A DNA stretch of 64,000 bases from Lolium rigidum (GCF_022539505.1 NC_061510.1:279866715-279930714); one strand, 5' to 3'. Shown: positions 35,613 through 48,006, numbered from the stretch's first letter. The notes: a model not told the origin generated them from the sequence alone. Program-made: numbers and translations.

Positions 35613-36257
35613 TTAATGATGCACTCGCAAGAAATAGTATTTGAAGCAAAAGAGAGCATCAAGAGGCAAATTCAAAACACATTTAAGTCTAACATGCTTC
35701 CTATGCATAGGAATCTTGTAAATAAACAAGTTCATGAAGAGCAAAGTAACAAGCATAGGAAGATAAAACAAGTGTAGCTTCAAAAATTTCAGCACATAGA
35801 GAGGTGTTTTAGTAACATGAAAATTTTTACAACCATATTTTCTTCTCTCATAATAATTTTCAGTAGCAACATGAGCAAACTCAACAATATAACTATCACA
35901 TAAAGCATTCTTATCATGAGTCTCATGCATAAAATAATTGCTACTCTCAACATAAGCATAGTCATTCTTATTAATTGTAGTGGGAGCAAATTCAACAAAG
36001 TAGCTATCATTATTATTCTCATCATCAAATATAGGAGGCAAAGTATCATCAAAGTAAATTTTCTCCTCAATGCTTGGGGGACTAAAAATATCATGCTCAT
36101 CAAAGCCAGCTTCCCCAAGCTTAGAATTTTCCATAGCATTAGCAACAATAGTGTTCAAAGCATTCATATTAATATGTTCCATGGGTTTTTTAATTTTCGC
36201 ATCAAACCATCCATGTCTTAAATCAGGAAATAGAATAAGAAGCTCTTTGTTGTCCAT
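35613..36257 (-). CDS. conserved ORF of unknown function, acidic with membrane segment (second copy)
   Basis: This intact 214-residue ORF is closely related to the one at 15714-16340 and six residues longer, because an acidic insert (DDENNN) follows PPIF near residue 78. All landmarks are kept: KIKKPME, KLGEAGF, IFSPPS, YFDDT-PPIF, DKNALCDSYIVEF, ERRKYG, a hydrophobic segment at about residues 153-179 and PMHRKHVRLK. The difference between two intact copies lies in a flexible acidic part and not in the conserved words. No recognised domain. It is the only long ORF of its element, about 165 bases from the 5' LTR. Confidence 0.75.
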   Translation of the reverse strand: MDNKELLILFPDLRHGWFDAKIKKPMEHINMNALNTIVANAMENSKLGEAGFDEHDIFSPPSIEEKIYFDDTLPPIFDDENNNDSYFVEFAPTTINKNDYAYVESSNYFMHETHDKNALCDSYIVEFAHVATENYYERRKYGCKNFHVTKTPLYVLKFLKLHLFYLPMLVTLLFMNLFIYKIPMHRKHVRLKCVLNLPLDALFCFKYYFLRVHH

Positions 36258-36394
36258 TATGCCTAACTAGTGTAAACAAGAAACCAAATGTCGCAATTGC
36301 AGAGTCTAAAGGAAATAGCTTCGAGCACGCACACAATGGCGCCAGAAAAGTACTGTTACCTAGAACCGGAGTATGAGTGCCTTTTACCTTTCCT

Positions 36395-36411
36395 CCCCGG
36401 CAACGACGCCA
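36395..36411 (-). other. primer binding site, tRNA-Asp (one mismatch)
   Basis: On the minus strand this reads TGGCGTCGTTGCCGGGG, one base different from the perfect tRNA-Asp complement seen in the sister element. Confidence 0.8.
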
Positions 36412-36421
36412 GAAAAGTGCT

Positions 36422-38157
36422 TGATGTCTACGGGTGCTTCTATTCTTGTAGACAGTGTTGGGCCTCCAAGAGCAGAGGTTTGTAGAACAGCAGCAAGTTT
36501 CCCTTAAGTGGATTACCCAAGGTTTATCGAACTCAGGGAGGAAGAGGTCAAAGATATCCCTCTCATGCAACCCTGCAACCACAAAGCAAGAAGTCTCTTG
36601 TGTCCCCAACACACCTAATAGGTGTACTAGTTCGGCGAAGAGATAGTGAAATACAGGTGGTATGAATAAGTATGAGCAGTAGTACGGCGCTGTAAAATAG
36701 CTCGTCAGGCGTGCGATTGATGGTAGTAATATTGCAGGAAGTAAACATGCAATAGTAACGCAGCAGTAGTAACTCAGTAAAACAGTAAACAAGCAGCGAT
36801 AGCAGTATTTAGGAACAAGGCCTAGGGAATAGACTTTCACTAGTGGACACTCTCAACTTTGATCACATAACAGAATAGATAAATGCATACTCTACACTCT
36901 CTTGTTGGATGATGAACACATTGCGTAGGATTACACGAACCCTCAATGCCGGAGTTAACAAGCTCCACAATTCAATGTTCATATTTAAATAACCTTAGAG
37001 TGCATGAAAGATCGAAACGACTAAACCAAGTACTAACATAGCATGCACACTGTCACCTTCATGCTTATGTAGGAGGAATAATACACATCAATACTATCAT
37101 AGCAATAGTTAACTTCGCAATCTACAAGAGATCATGATCATAGCATAAACCAAGTACTAACACGAGTGCACACACTCGTCACCATTACACCGTGTAGGAG
37201 GAATAAACTATTTTAATAACATCACTAGAGTAGCACATGGATAAATTGTGATAAAAAACACATTGCAATCATTAAGAGATATAAATAAGCACTTCACTAT
37301 GCCATTCATAACAGTGAATAAGTATTCTGTGAAATATAGCCTAAGAGACCCACACGGTGCACACACTCGTCACCTTTACACACGTGGGACAAGGAGTCTC
37401 CGGAGATCACATAAGTAAAACTCACTTGACTAGCACAATGACATCTAGATTACAAGCATCATCATATGAATCTCAATCATGTAAGGCAGCTCATGAGATT
37501 ATTGTATTGAAGCACATAGGAGAGAGATGAACCACATAGCTACTGGTACAGCCCCGAGCCTCGATGGAGAACTACTCCCTCTTCATGGGAGCAGCAGCGG
37601 TGATGAAGATGGCTGTGGAGATGGCAGCGGTGTCGATGGAGAAGCCTTCCGGGGCACTTCCCCGTCCGGCGGGTGCCGGAACGGAGACTCCTGTCCCCGG
37701 ATCTTGGCTTCGCGATGGCGGCGGCTCCGGAAGGTTTCGCGTACCGTGGCTTCCTCCGTAAGGGTTTTCGATGCAGGGGCTTTATATAGGCGAAAGGGCA
37801 GCGTCAGAAGGTCGAAGGGGCGACGACACCATAGGGTGGCGCGGGCCCAGCCCTGGCCGCGCCACCCTATCATCTGGGGCCCACAGGGCCCTCCTCTGGC
37901 GGCTCTCGGGTGTTCTGGATGCTTCCGGGCAAAATAGGAACCTGGGCGTTGATTTCGTCCAATTCCGAGAATATTTCGTTACTAGGATTTCGAAACCAAA
38001 AACAGCGAGAAAACGAGGACTGGCACTTCGGCATCTTGTTAATAGGTTAGTTCCAGAAAATGCACAAATATGACATAAAGTGTGCATAAAACATGTAGGT
38101 ATCATCAATAAAGTAGCATGGAACATAAGAAATTATCGATACGTTGGAGACGTATCA
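36422..38157 (-). repeat. 5' LTR of element 31410-38157
   Basis: It is near-identical to the 3' LTR over 1.73 kb by eye. Its plus-strand right edge is CGTATCA followed by the duplication atgac. Confidence 0.92.
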
Positions 38158-38209
38158 ATGACATGTACACTTACCCCCTGCTATCCTCGCTCTACTTGCT
38201 TATTCATAG

Positions 38210-39771
38210 GTGGTTCGAGTGACGATGATGGTGGTGGCCTTGCCAAGCGAGGTAGGACTGCACCAAGGCCTCCTGGCTGCCGTACTAGCAACCGCAAGCC
38301 TACTAAAGCACCTCAGCCTACTGACATTGGCAGCTCAGCTAGGGGAAGAAACAAGTCAACTGCAAATAAAAGGAAAGAAAAACAAGCAGCCCAAGAAGAG
38401 GATGAAATTGTACTGGATTTCAATGTTGTGGATGCAAATCGTCTTGATTGGCAGGACTTGAGGACAGTGAATCCTTATCGCTATGAGCAACGGACTTACA
38501 CTGGTGGGGACAGGTTCTTCTGGACCAAGACACAAGCAGCCCTATGGGTTGGTTACTATGATAACACTCACGAGTGTATGAAGAATGGTGCTGTTGTGAA
38601 GCCAAAGGCCATCAATCCTGAAGAGCTTGCCTTGCATGAAGCCACAAAGTACCGCTTTGTGGTTCAAACCTTGAAGGGTATGAGACTATATGACCTTGTG
38701 TGCCTAAAGCCCGATGATGACCAAGAAGATCCCACCTATTGTCCCCTTCTAGTCCGTCAGTTCCATTGCACTGTCTTCTTCCATGATGATGCGGACCGCA
38801 CTATGACTTGGATGACTGGCAGGGAGAAGTACTCCTACACTTAGACTCAGTTCTGTGAGGCCATGGGTTATGATGGTGGCCGTTCTACAGGGTACAGAAT
38901 TCATACTCGGCCTAAGCTCGCAAGTGGTGACATCTCCTTCTGCTATCCCACTGGCCCCACAGCTGGACCTCCCACTATCTCTGGGATGTACTACTCATAT
39001 CTTGTCCTTGCCAAGATGTTCCGTGAGAGTCTCATCAGCAAGTCAGGCGACTCTAGTGAAGTCAGGAACTATCACCTGAATCTGATGTACTATTGCAACC
39101 CTGCCAGGATAAGGAAAATTGATGGCTGTGATCTTATTGACTGTGAACTGAAGCGTGCAGTTATGGACCGCATGACTCCCAACTATACTCAGTATGTTCA
39201 GCGGCTCATCAACCACATTGTCCCTGCTCCTCTCAACACTCGTGATGAAAGAGTCATCATGGCACCATTCAAGTTCCCTGCTCCGGAAGGTCGCCCGGAA
39301 GTCCCTTCCATGATGCCCGCCAATGAGCGCCGTTCCAAGGAACACCATGATCCTGCAGCTAGCTCTAGCTACTCCCGGCGCCCCAAGCACGGTGCCGCTC
39401 GCTTCTTCTCCAGCATGTGGCAAATGTGCAAGAACACAAATGATGTTGCACATCAGAGTCTTGCTTTGAACCAGGAGACCAGGAGGCGACAGAACGAGTT
39501 CATGGCTACTAGGAATGTCCCTGTTCCTCCTCCTGGACCTGAGTTGGCGCCTGTGGTTGCACCTCAGTGGGAGATGCCTCCCCTCACCGATGAGATGATC
39601 AAGAACTTTGACTTCTCCATGTATGCTCATGGTGGCCTTCCTCCTAGGACTGCTCGTACTCCTACTCCTCCTGCTGATGATGGTGATGGTGATGGTGATG
39701 AGGATGAAGGTGATGCGGCTGCGCGTGATGATGACGAGAGCTCCTACTCCGCCGGGCATGAGTTCTATTGA
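38210..39771 (+). pseudogene. third ORF of the Sirevirus-like element (env-like position), main exon
   Basis: This is a long open frame downstream of RNase H, where Sireviruses carry an additional, sometimes called envelope-like, gene. A candidate spliced start exists: ATG at 30965, donor GTAATG at 30975, acceptor TTCATAG ending at 38209, joining in frame to an acidic/basic N-terminus. The body (38405-39290) looks globular, with motifs such as DRFFWTKTQAALWVGYYDN and QFHCTVFFHDD. The C-terminal third is proline-rich, ending with an acidic D/G/E run. I see no membrane segment, so an envelope function is not supported by sequence. One in-frame TAG at 38842-38844 interrupts it; the frame is otherwise open on both sides. 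Confidence 0.65.
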
Positions 39772-40274
39772 TGGGTGCGATAACATCTCTCCTCTTTTCT
39801 TCGCCTTTTTGGTGTTCCGATGCCAAAGGGGGAGAAGAGAGTAGAGTCTAGGACCACGGGGTACTTTGGTTGTCACAAGCCATGGGTGTTGCTTTATTTG
39901 ATTCTTATATGGCTTGTGCTTATTTGCTTTGATTTCTCAAGAACCATTTGGATTTGCTACTTCGAATAATTCGTGTATGGACGAATATTATGTGTGCTAC
40001 TCTATGTTAGGATGATTATGTGTGCTATGCTTACATATATGCTTATATATCTTGACATGCACATCTCCATACCATGCTTGTTTCCTAAAGATATTGGGGG
40101 AGCTTCTCATGTTCCACAAATGGTGCACTTTGCATTCAAACGCAAATTCTCCAAGTGCATACATTATGGGGGAGCTGTCGTAATATCTTATATGGAATCA
40201 AGGCTTAAAGCTTATCATAATATCTCTATATGACTCTAGCTCGGTTTGTCATCGTATACCAAAAAGGGGGAGAT
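39772..40274 (+). other. copia 3' noncoding region with repeated polypurine tracts
   Basis: GGGGGAG-type tracts occur at 39825-39837, 40094-40103, 40166-40174 and 40261-40273. The last (AAAAAGGGGGAGATT) abuts the 3' LTR and is the functional polypurine tract by position. Multiple tracts of this form before the 3' LTR are a known Sirevirus trait. Confidence 0.75.
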
Positions 40275-41546
40275 TGTAAGGGTATTTTACCCTTATCCAT
40301 TATTTTGGTAACAATGACACCGTGCTAGAGTATTTGGCCTAATATGTTTATAAGGATAATCTCAGGTATTAGGCAAAGAGGCATAAATGGTGTATCAAAG
40401 GAACAAGAAGGCTAAAGGAGACCCCCCACCACTTCAACAACAATCGAAAAGGGGTCTACAACAGAAATCCGGTCTGCAGCCCGGTTGGACCGGCCCACAG
40501 ACCGGCAAACCTGGCGCGCTGCCCGGTCGATCGGTCGCCAACCGGTCGCCAACCGGGCACCAACCGGCTCCTGGACGACGCAAAGATGGTCCGGCCTACC
40601 GCCCGGTCAACCGGCCTACAGACCGGCGGGTCCGGCGCACAGTCTGGTTGGCCGGTCGCCAACCGGCCGCCAACCGGGCGCCAACCGGAGGAGCCCCTGG
40701 ACGACGAAAAGAAGCTCCGGTCACTGGTCCGGTCCGACCGGCCTCTGCACCGGGCAGTCCGGTCCCTGGTCCGGTTGACCGGGTTTGTCGAAGAAAAGCT
40801 GAGGTGGCAAGTGGCCAACGGCCATATTTCGAAGAACACTATAAATAGCCCTTCTCCTACCTCTAGACAGTCAGGCACTACACTACAAGCTGTTCTTGAG
40901 CTCCTTCTCTCCTACTCCATTATTAGAAACACCAAAAGCCTCAGATCTCCCTCCTCCTCCACCCAAACTCAAATCCCTCCGGGGAATCGTTAGAGGAGGA
41001 CCCGATCTACCGTTCTACCAAGCCAAATCTCATTCCCCTTTGTATTCATCAAGAAGCTTGCTTCCTAGGGTTCCTTGGAAACCCTAGGTGTGCAAGAGCA
41101 GTCCGGAAGCACCCGGGCTGTGGATTTGCTCCGGGCAAGATTGTGAAGGTTTGGAGGCTACCTCAAAGTCTACCACAAGTGAGAGAGCTATTCCTTCGTG
41201 GGATAGGCTCCGGAGAATAGGGTGAGCCTTCGTGGCGCGGGGAATCCTTCGTGGGACCTCCACTCCTCCAAACGTGACATACCTTGTTGCAAAGCAAGGG
41301 AACAGGGGAATACATCCTCGTCTCCGCGTGCTATCGGTTATCTCTAACCGAACTCCTTACTTGTGATTTAACTGCCTGTGAGAGCCATCGTGCTCGACTT
41401 AGTTTTATCCTCATATAGGTTGCTTCACCTAGTTTGCATTAGGCTCACCTTTATATTCCGCAAAGCCTAATATTGCAAAGAAAGAATTAAAATCTGTAGA
41501 AACCTATTCACCCCCCCCCTCTAGGTTTACCATCTCTATACTTTCA
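40275..41546 (+). repeat. 3' LTR of the copia element
   Basis: It is 1272 bp and near-identical to 10481-11747. The CCGG array is at about 40470-40785 and the TATA box at 40840-40847. It ends ATACTTTCA and is followed by the duplication ccggt, after which the tandem gypsy element resumes. Confidence 0.93.
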
Positions 41547-41634
41547 CCGGTGTGTGAGTGCTCGAAGGTATCTCTTTTAGATTCTGCAATTTTATCTTTT
41601 TGTCTCTTGTTTTTATTTTCACTAGTTAGGCTTA

Positions 41635-42496
41635 ATGAAAAACAACAAAAAAAATTAGAGATCTTTATGAACTTTATATTGAATTAGGACATGATGTGTT
41701 TGAAGAGAGAATTAAAAAACCCATGGAACTTTGTTTGCAAAATAGTTGTAGCAATGTTTTTAGCATGAATTCTTTGAACACTATTATTTTTAATGCTATG
41801 GAAAAGTCTGAGCTTGGGGAAGCTGGTTGTGATATTTTTAGTCCCCCAAGTTTTAAGGAGAAAATTTTCTTTGATGATACTTTGCCTCCCATTTATGATG
41901 ATTATAATGATAGTGGTATTTTGGTGCCACCTACTATGGAGGATAAAGTTTATTATGATTATACCATGCCTGCAATTTATGATGATTACAGTGATGGTTG
42001 TGATAGTTTTACTCCCACTATTACTAATAAAATTGATTATGCTTATGTGGAGAGTAATGATACTTTTATGCACGTGGATTATGATAAGAATGCTTTATGT
42101 GATAGCTATATTGTTGAGTTTATTCATGATACCACTGAAAATTATTTTGAGAGAGGAAAGTATGGGTATAAAAATCTTCATGTTACTAAATTTCTTCTCT
42201 TTATGATGAATGTTTTGCGCTTTCTCTTGATTTGCTTTTATTTTCTGGGTACTTTAAGACCTACTGGTCCTTATGAGAGAGGGAGACACGATTTCATATA
42301 TCACAATAATATTAAGTCTCCTCTCCTTGTGTTGAAATTTTTGAAGTTACACTTGTTTCGTCTTCCTATGCTACTCACTTTGTTCTTCATTGACTTGTTT
42401 TCTTACAAGGCTCCTATGCATAGGAAGAGTGTTATATTTAAACATGTTTTATATATTCTTCTTGATGCTCTCTTTTCAACTCTCATCTTTATGTGA
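41635..42496 (+). pseudogene. conserved acidic/membrane ORF, diverged subfamily, first copy
   Basis: Homologous by motif order to 15714-16340: IKKPMEL, ELGEAG-DIFSPPS, FFDDTLPPIYDD, YAYVESN, DKNALCDSYIVEF, ERGKYG, LLVLKFLKLHLF, PMHRKSV. Differences: the FDDT-PPIYDD motif is duplicated as YDYTMPAIYDD, and an extra hydrophobic segment (FLLFMMNVLRFLLICFYFLG) precedes the shared one, giving two probable membrane segments. The original start appears to be the ATG at 41635, where an A-run indel breaks the frame; it is open from the ATG at 41696 to the stop at 42496 (266 residues). The subfamily kept the same words while the rest diverged. Function unknown. Confidence 0.65.
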
Positions 42497-44478
42497 GCAT
42501 CATAAAAATCACTATGCCTAGCTAAAAGGCGTTAAAGAAAAGCGCTTATGGGAGACAACCCATTATTTTATTTCTGCAATTTTTGTTTTATATTTGAGTC
42601 AAGGTGCTTGTTACTACTGTAGCAATACCTTTGTATCTTTATTTTCTTACATTATTGTGCCAAGTAAAGTCTTTGATAGAAAGTTGATACTAGATTTGGA
42701 TTTCTGCGCACAAACAGATATTTAGCTGTCACGAATTTGAGTTTTTCTCTCTGTAGAAGAATCAAACAATTCTGAAAAAAATCATGAGTAATACTCAGAT
42801 ATGTACGCAACTTTCATTCAACTGGAGCTTTTCCATCTGAGCAAGTTAAGTGCCTCGAAAAAATTCTTCTTTACGGACTGTTCTGTTTTTGATAGATTCT
42901 GCCTTTTATTTCGCATTGCCTCTTTTACTGTGTTTGAGTGGATTTCTTTACTCCATTAAATTTCAGTAGCCTTGGGTAATGTCCAGAAGTGTTAGGAATG
43001 ATTGTGTCCTTGCTGAAAATGTGAATTTTTTATTATGCACTAACCCTCTAATGAGATTTCTTTGAGTTTGGTGTGAATGAAGTTTTCAAGGATCAAGAGA
43101 GGAGGATGATATAATATGATCAAGAAGGGTGAAAATTCTAAGCTTGGGGATGTCTCAGTGGTTCATCCCGGCATATTTCAAGAAGACTCAAGCGTCTAAG
43201 CTTGGGATTGCCCAAGGCATCCCCTTCTTCATCAAACTTATCAGGTCACCTCTAGTGAAACTATATTTTAATTCTGTCACATCCTATGTGCTTTACTTGG
43301 AGCGTCCGTGTGCTTTTATTTTCGTTTTGTTATTTTAGTTTTCTGAATAAATCGGATCCTAGCATGCTTGTGTGGGAGAGAGACACTCTCCGCTTTTTCA
43401 TTTGAACACTTGTGTTCTTCGTTTTATTTTTCATGTTCATGGCGAAAGCTGAAAGCTGCAGCACTTATTGTTATTTGGTTGGAAAAAGAAAATGCTTCAT
43501 GTGGTAGTTGGTATATTGTCTTGAATAATTTGGTAATTGGCAATTGTTTTGAGCTCTCAAGTAGATCATGTTTAAGCTCTTGCATCATGTAGTTTAAACC
43601 TATTAGTGGAGAACTACCGTAGAGCTTGTTGAAATTTGGTTTGCATGATTGGTCTCTCTAAGGTCTACATATATTCTGGTAAAAGTGTTTGAGCAACAAG
43701 GAAGACAGTGTAGAGACTTATAATGCTTGCAATATGTTCTTATGTAAGTTTTCCTGTACCGGTTTATACTTCTGTGTGCTTCAAACAACCTTGCTAGCCA
43801 AAGCCTTGTACTGAGAGGGAATGCTTCTCGTGCTTCCAAAACCTTGAGCCAAAACCTATGCCATTTGTGTCCACCATAACTACCTACTATGTGGTATTTT
43901 TTTTATCGCCACTCCAAAGTAAATTGCTTGCGTGCTACCTTTAAAACCTTTCAAAAATCCATTCCTTGTTTTTGAAGTATTGTGGGAAAGTAGCATAAAA
44001 ACTATTGTGGTAAGAAATATGTCGCTTGTGTATCTTAGTTCTTATAAGTTGCTTGTTGAGCGGTAACCATGTTATCTGGGGACGCCATCAACCTGTCACA
44101 CCTTTGTTGAATATCATGTGAGTTGCTATGCATGTTTGTCTTGTCTGAAGTAAGGGATATTTTCCATGAGTTGAAATGGTTTGAGTATGCATATTGTTAG
44201 AGAAGAACATTGGGCCGCCAACCAAAGCCATGTATCATGGTGGAAGTTTCAGCTTGGACATTAATCCTCGAATCTCTTATGAGAATATTATCTGTTGTTG
44301 AATTCTTAAAGCATAAAAGAGGACTCCATTATCTGTTTTCTATGTTGTCCCGGTATGGATATCCTCAAGTTGAGATCTATCAAAATCGAGAAATCAAATG
44401 CGATTTATCTCCTTGGACCTTTGTACAGGTGGCATAGAGGTACCCCTTTGTGACACTTGGTTGAAACATATGTAATGT
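42497..44478 (+). other. conserved 3' noncoding half, first unit of the tandem element (part 1)
   Basis: Same block order as in the other elements. The hairpin position at 43204-43224 reads GGGATTGCC-CAA-GGCATCCCC, with two mismatches in the stem compared with the perfect version. No gene is seen. It is cut by the solo LTR at 44479. Confidence 0.7.
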
Positions 44479-45983
44479 TGATACGTCTCCAACGTATCTA
44501 TAATTTCTGATGTTCCATGCTTGTTTTATGACAATACCTACATGTTTTGTTCATACTTTATATCGGCTTGATGCATTTTCCGGAACTAACCTATTGAAGA
44601 GATGCCGAAGTGCCAGTTCCTGTTTTCTGCTGTTTTTGGTATCAGAAATCCTAGTAAGGAAATATTCTCGGAATTGGACGAAATCAACGCCCAAGATCTT
44701 ATTTTTCCCGGGAGCTTCCAGAACATCAAAGAAGAGTCGGAGACGAGCCAGGGGCCCACACGCCAGGGCGGCGCGGCCTAGGGCCTGGGCGCGCCCCCTA
44801 TGGTCTGGTGGCCCCAGGTCCCCTCCGAGGCTGCCCTTCCGCCTATATAAAGCCCCTGACCTAAATATTCGATACGGATAAGCCACGGTACGAGAAACCT
44901 TCCAGAGCCGCCGCCATCGCGAAGCCAAGATCTGGGGGACAGGAGTCTCTGTTCCGGCACGCCGCCGGGACGGGGAAGTGCCCCCGGAAGGCTTCTCCAT
45001 CGACACCACCGCCATCTTCACCGCCATCGCTGTCTCCATGATGAGGAGGGAGTAGTTCTCCCTCGAGGCTAAGGGGCTGTACCGGTAGCTATGTGGTTAA
45101 TCTCTCTCTCTCTGTACTCCAATACAGTGATCTCGTGAATTGCTTGCATGATTGAGATCCATATGATGAGCTTTGTATCGCTACTAGTCTATGTGCTACT
45201 CATGTGATGTTATAAAAGTAGTCTATTCCTCCTGCATGGTGTAATGGTGACAGTGTGTGCATCGTGTGGTTCTTGTCGTAGATTATGATCATAATCTCTT
45301 GTCGGTTATGGAGTTAATTATCGCTATGATAGTATTGATGTGATCTATTCCTCCTTTCATAGTGTAATGGTGACAGTGTGTATGCTATGTTAGTACTCGG
45401 TTTATTTTGCAAAGATCTATTATGCTCTAAGGTTACTTAAATATGAATGTTGAATGTTGTGGCGCTTGTTAACTCCGGCTTGAGGGAGCTCTTGTAGCCC
45501 TACACAATGAATGGTGTTTGTCATCCAACAAAAGAGTGTATGTAGCACAAATGAGAGAAGTTATTATTTATTATGCGATCAATGTTGAGAGTGTCCACTA
45601 GTGAAAGTATGATCCCTAGGCCTTGTTTCCAATACTGCAAACACCGCTTACTTACCGTTCTGTTGCATGTTTACTCGCTGCCATATTTTATTCAGATTTC
45701 TATTACCACTCATATACATCCATATTACTTGTATTTCACTATCTCTTCGCCGAACTAGTGCACCTATACATCTGACAAGTGTATTAGGTGTGTTGGGGAC
45801 ACAAGAGACTTCTTGTATCGTGATTGCAGTGGTTGCTTGAGAGGGATATCTTTGACCTCTTCCTCCCTGAGTTCGATAAACCTTGGGTGATCCACTTAAG
45901 GGAAAACTTGCTGCTGTTCTACAAACCTCTGCTCTTGGAGGCCCAACACTGTCTACATGAAAAGAAGCGTGAGTAGACATCAA
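44479..45983 (+). mobile_element. solo LTR of a related gypsy element
   Basis: A complete LTR (TGATACGTCTCC ... GTAGACATCA, 1505 bp) is flanked by aatgt at 44474-44478 and 45984-45988, with no internal region. The undisturbed sister sequence near 51019-51035 shows the empty site. Solo LTRs arise by recombination between the two LTRs of one element. It belongs to a subfamily distinct from that of its host. Confidence 0.93.
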
Positions 45984-45988
45984 ATGTG

Positions 45989-46677
45989 CAATGATAATCC
46001 ATGGAAATCCGAGCTAATTAGGACAAGGTGCGGGCACTATTAGTATTCGATGCATGAGGCTTGCAACTTATAGGAAGTTTTGTACATAACCCATATGAAT
46101 TATTACTACCGTTGACACAATTGTTTCCATGCTTTCAAAATAAAAAGCTCTAGCACATGAGTAATCGCTGCTTCCCTCTGCGAAGGGCCTTTCTTTTAAT
46201 TTATGTTCAGTCAGTTTACCTACTTCTTTCTATCTTAGAAGCAAACACTTATGTCAACTGTGTGCATTGATTCTTACATGCTTACTTATTGCACTTATTA
46301 TATTACTTTGTGTTGACAATTATCCATGAGATATGCATGTTGAAGTTTAAAGCAATTGCTGAAACTTAAATCTTCCTTTGTGTTGCTTCAAAACCTTGTA
46401 TTAAGAATCTATTGCTTTATGAGTTAACTCTTATGCAAGACTTTTGATGCTTGTCTTGAAAGTACTATTCATGAAAAGTTTTTGCTATATGATTCAGTTG
46501 TTTAGTCATTATCTATTTGTTAGCAAACTATAGACCATTGCTTTGAGTCACTTCATTCATCTCATATGCTTTACAATAGTATTGATTAAGATTATGTTGG
46601 TAGCATGTCACTTCAGAAATTATTCTTGTTATCGTTTACCTACTCGAGGACGAGTAGGAACTAAGCTTGGGGATGCT
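45989..46677 (+). other. conserved 3' noncoding half, first unit (part 2), and polypurine tract
   Basis: This is the continuation of 42497-44478. It ends in GAACTAAGCTTGGGGATGCT directly before the central LTR; the AAGCTTGGGGATGC part is the likely polypurine tract. No gene is seen. Confidence 0.7.
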
Positions 46678-48006
46678 TGATACGTCTCCAACTCCAACGT
46701 ATCTATAATTTCTTATGTTCCATGCTAGCTTTATGACAATACCCACATGTTTTATATGCACTTTATATCATATTATGGCATTTATTGGACTAACCTATTA
46801 ACAAGATGCCACAGTGCCAGTTTCTGTTTATTATGTCTGTTTAATGCAGAAAAGGCCCGAAAACCAAAGTGCTCGGAAAAATCCAGAAAAATTACAGAAA
46901 TTCTATTTCGCCAGAAGACCCACAGAGCCAGAAGGGCCAGGATAGAGGAGGCCCACGGCCTCCTCCCCATCCACTGGCGCGACCAGGAGGGCGGCGGCGC
47001 CGCCCTGTGGGGTGGGCCCCTCGGGCACCCTCTCACACTGCCCCTTCGCCTATATATTGCCCCAGATGCGAAAACCCTAAAAAAGCCAGTCATATTCCAC
47101 CAAGGGTTCCGCAGTGCCGCCGCCATCGACGACAAGTTTCGGGGGACAGCATCTCTATTCCGGCACGCCGCCGGGACGGGGAATTTCCCCCGGAGTCATC
47201 TCCATCGACACCACCGCCATCTTCATCGCCGCTGCTGACTCCCATGATGAGGAGGGAGTAGTTCTCCCCCGAGGCTGAGGGCTCTACCGGTAGCTATGTG
47301 GTTCATCTCTCTCTCTCTCCCATGGTGTGATCTTTATGTGATCATGAGCTTTGTAATCTAGTTGAATATGTAGATGTTACTCTTGTCTATTATGCACTCT
47401 AGAGGTTACTTTAATATGAACTCCGGAGTCACTCTCCACGGTGTGATGGTGACAGTGTGCGCATCGTGTGTGATTCCTTTATGACGTTGTGGAGCTTGTT
47501 TACTTCGGCTTGAGGTGTGCTTTTGCAGCCCTACACAATGAATGGTGTTTGTTATCCAACAAGAGAGTGTTTGAGAGTAGCATTTATTTATTCAATTATG
47601 TGATCATTGTTGAGAGTGTCCACTAGTGAAAGTATGATCCCTAGGCCTTGTTTCTAAGCATTGAAACACCGTTTCCAACAAGTTACTGCTACATGTTCGC
47701 TTGCTGCCATTTTTATTTCAGATTGCAATTGCTACTTATAATCATCCATATTACTTGTATTTCACTATCTCTTCGCCGAACTAGTGCACCTATACATCTG
47801 ACAAGTGTATTAGGTGTGTTGGGGACACAAGAGAATTCTTGTATCTTAATTGCAGGGTTGCTTGAGAGGGATATCTTTGACCTCTACCTCCCTGAGTTCG
47901 ATAAACCTTGGGTGATTCACTTAAGGGAAACTTGCTGTTGTTCTACGAACCTCTGCTCTTGGAGGCCCAACACTGTCTACAGGAATAGAAGCGTGCGTAG
48001 ACATCA
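46678..48006 (+). repeat. central LTR of the tandem gypsy element
   Basis: It is preceded by a polypurine tract and followed by a primer site (48017-48033, TGGCGCTGTTGCCGGGG, one mismatch), so it serves as 3' LTR of the first unit and 5' LTR of the second. It has a 6-base duplication near its start (CTCCAACTCCAACG). No target duplication adjoins it. Confidence 0.9.

Larger units (their letters stand above)
31410..38157 (-). mobile_element. non-autonomous Athila-type gypsy element, minus strand
   Basis: LTRs of 1734 and 1736 bp (31410-33143 and 36422-38157) are flanked by atgac at 31405-31409 and 38158-38162. It is the same family as 13920-20435: same primer site, same ORF, same 3' noncoding blocks and polypurine tract, in reverse. 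Its LTRs are about 210 bp longer, with an extra segment around 32230-32400. It is inserted in the presumed intron of the copia ORF3, so the insertion may have spared the exons. Confidence 0.93.
10481..41546 (+). mobile_element. Sirevirus-like Ty1/copia retrotransposon with a third ORF, interrupted three times
   Basis: Two LTRs (10481-11747 and 40275-41546) are flanked by the 5-bp duplication ccggt at 10476-10480 and 41547-41551. The order primer site, gag, protease, integrase, RT, RNase H is that of Ty1/copia. A long gag with zinc knuckle and coiled-coil part, an extra ORF after RNase H, and repeated GGGGGAG tracts before the 3' LTR fit the Sirevirus (Maximus/SIRE) lineage. Removing the three nested elements leaves about 11.9 kb. 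It sits in the first internal region of the tandem gypsy element. Several stops and frameshifts make it non-functional. Confidence 0.9.

Noticed and set aside
41547..44478. Block treated at first as an independent element starting at 41552
   Set aside because: It is the continuation of the interior begun at 10391-10480. The ccggt duplication and alignment to 48091 onwards show the copia element simply interrupts it.
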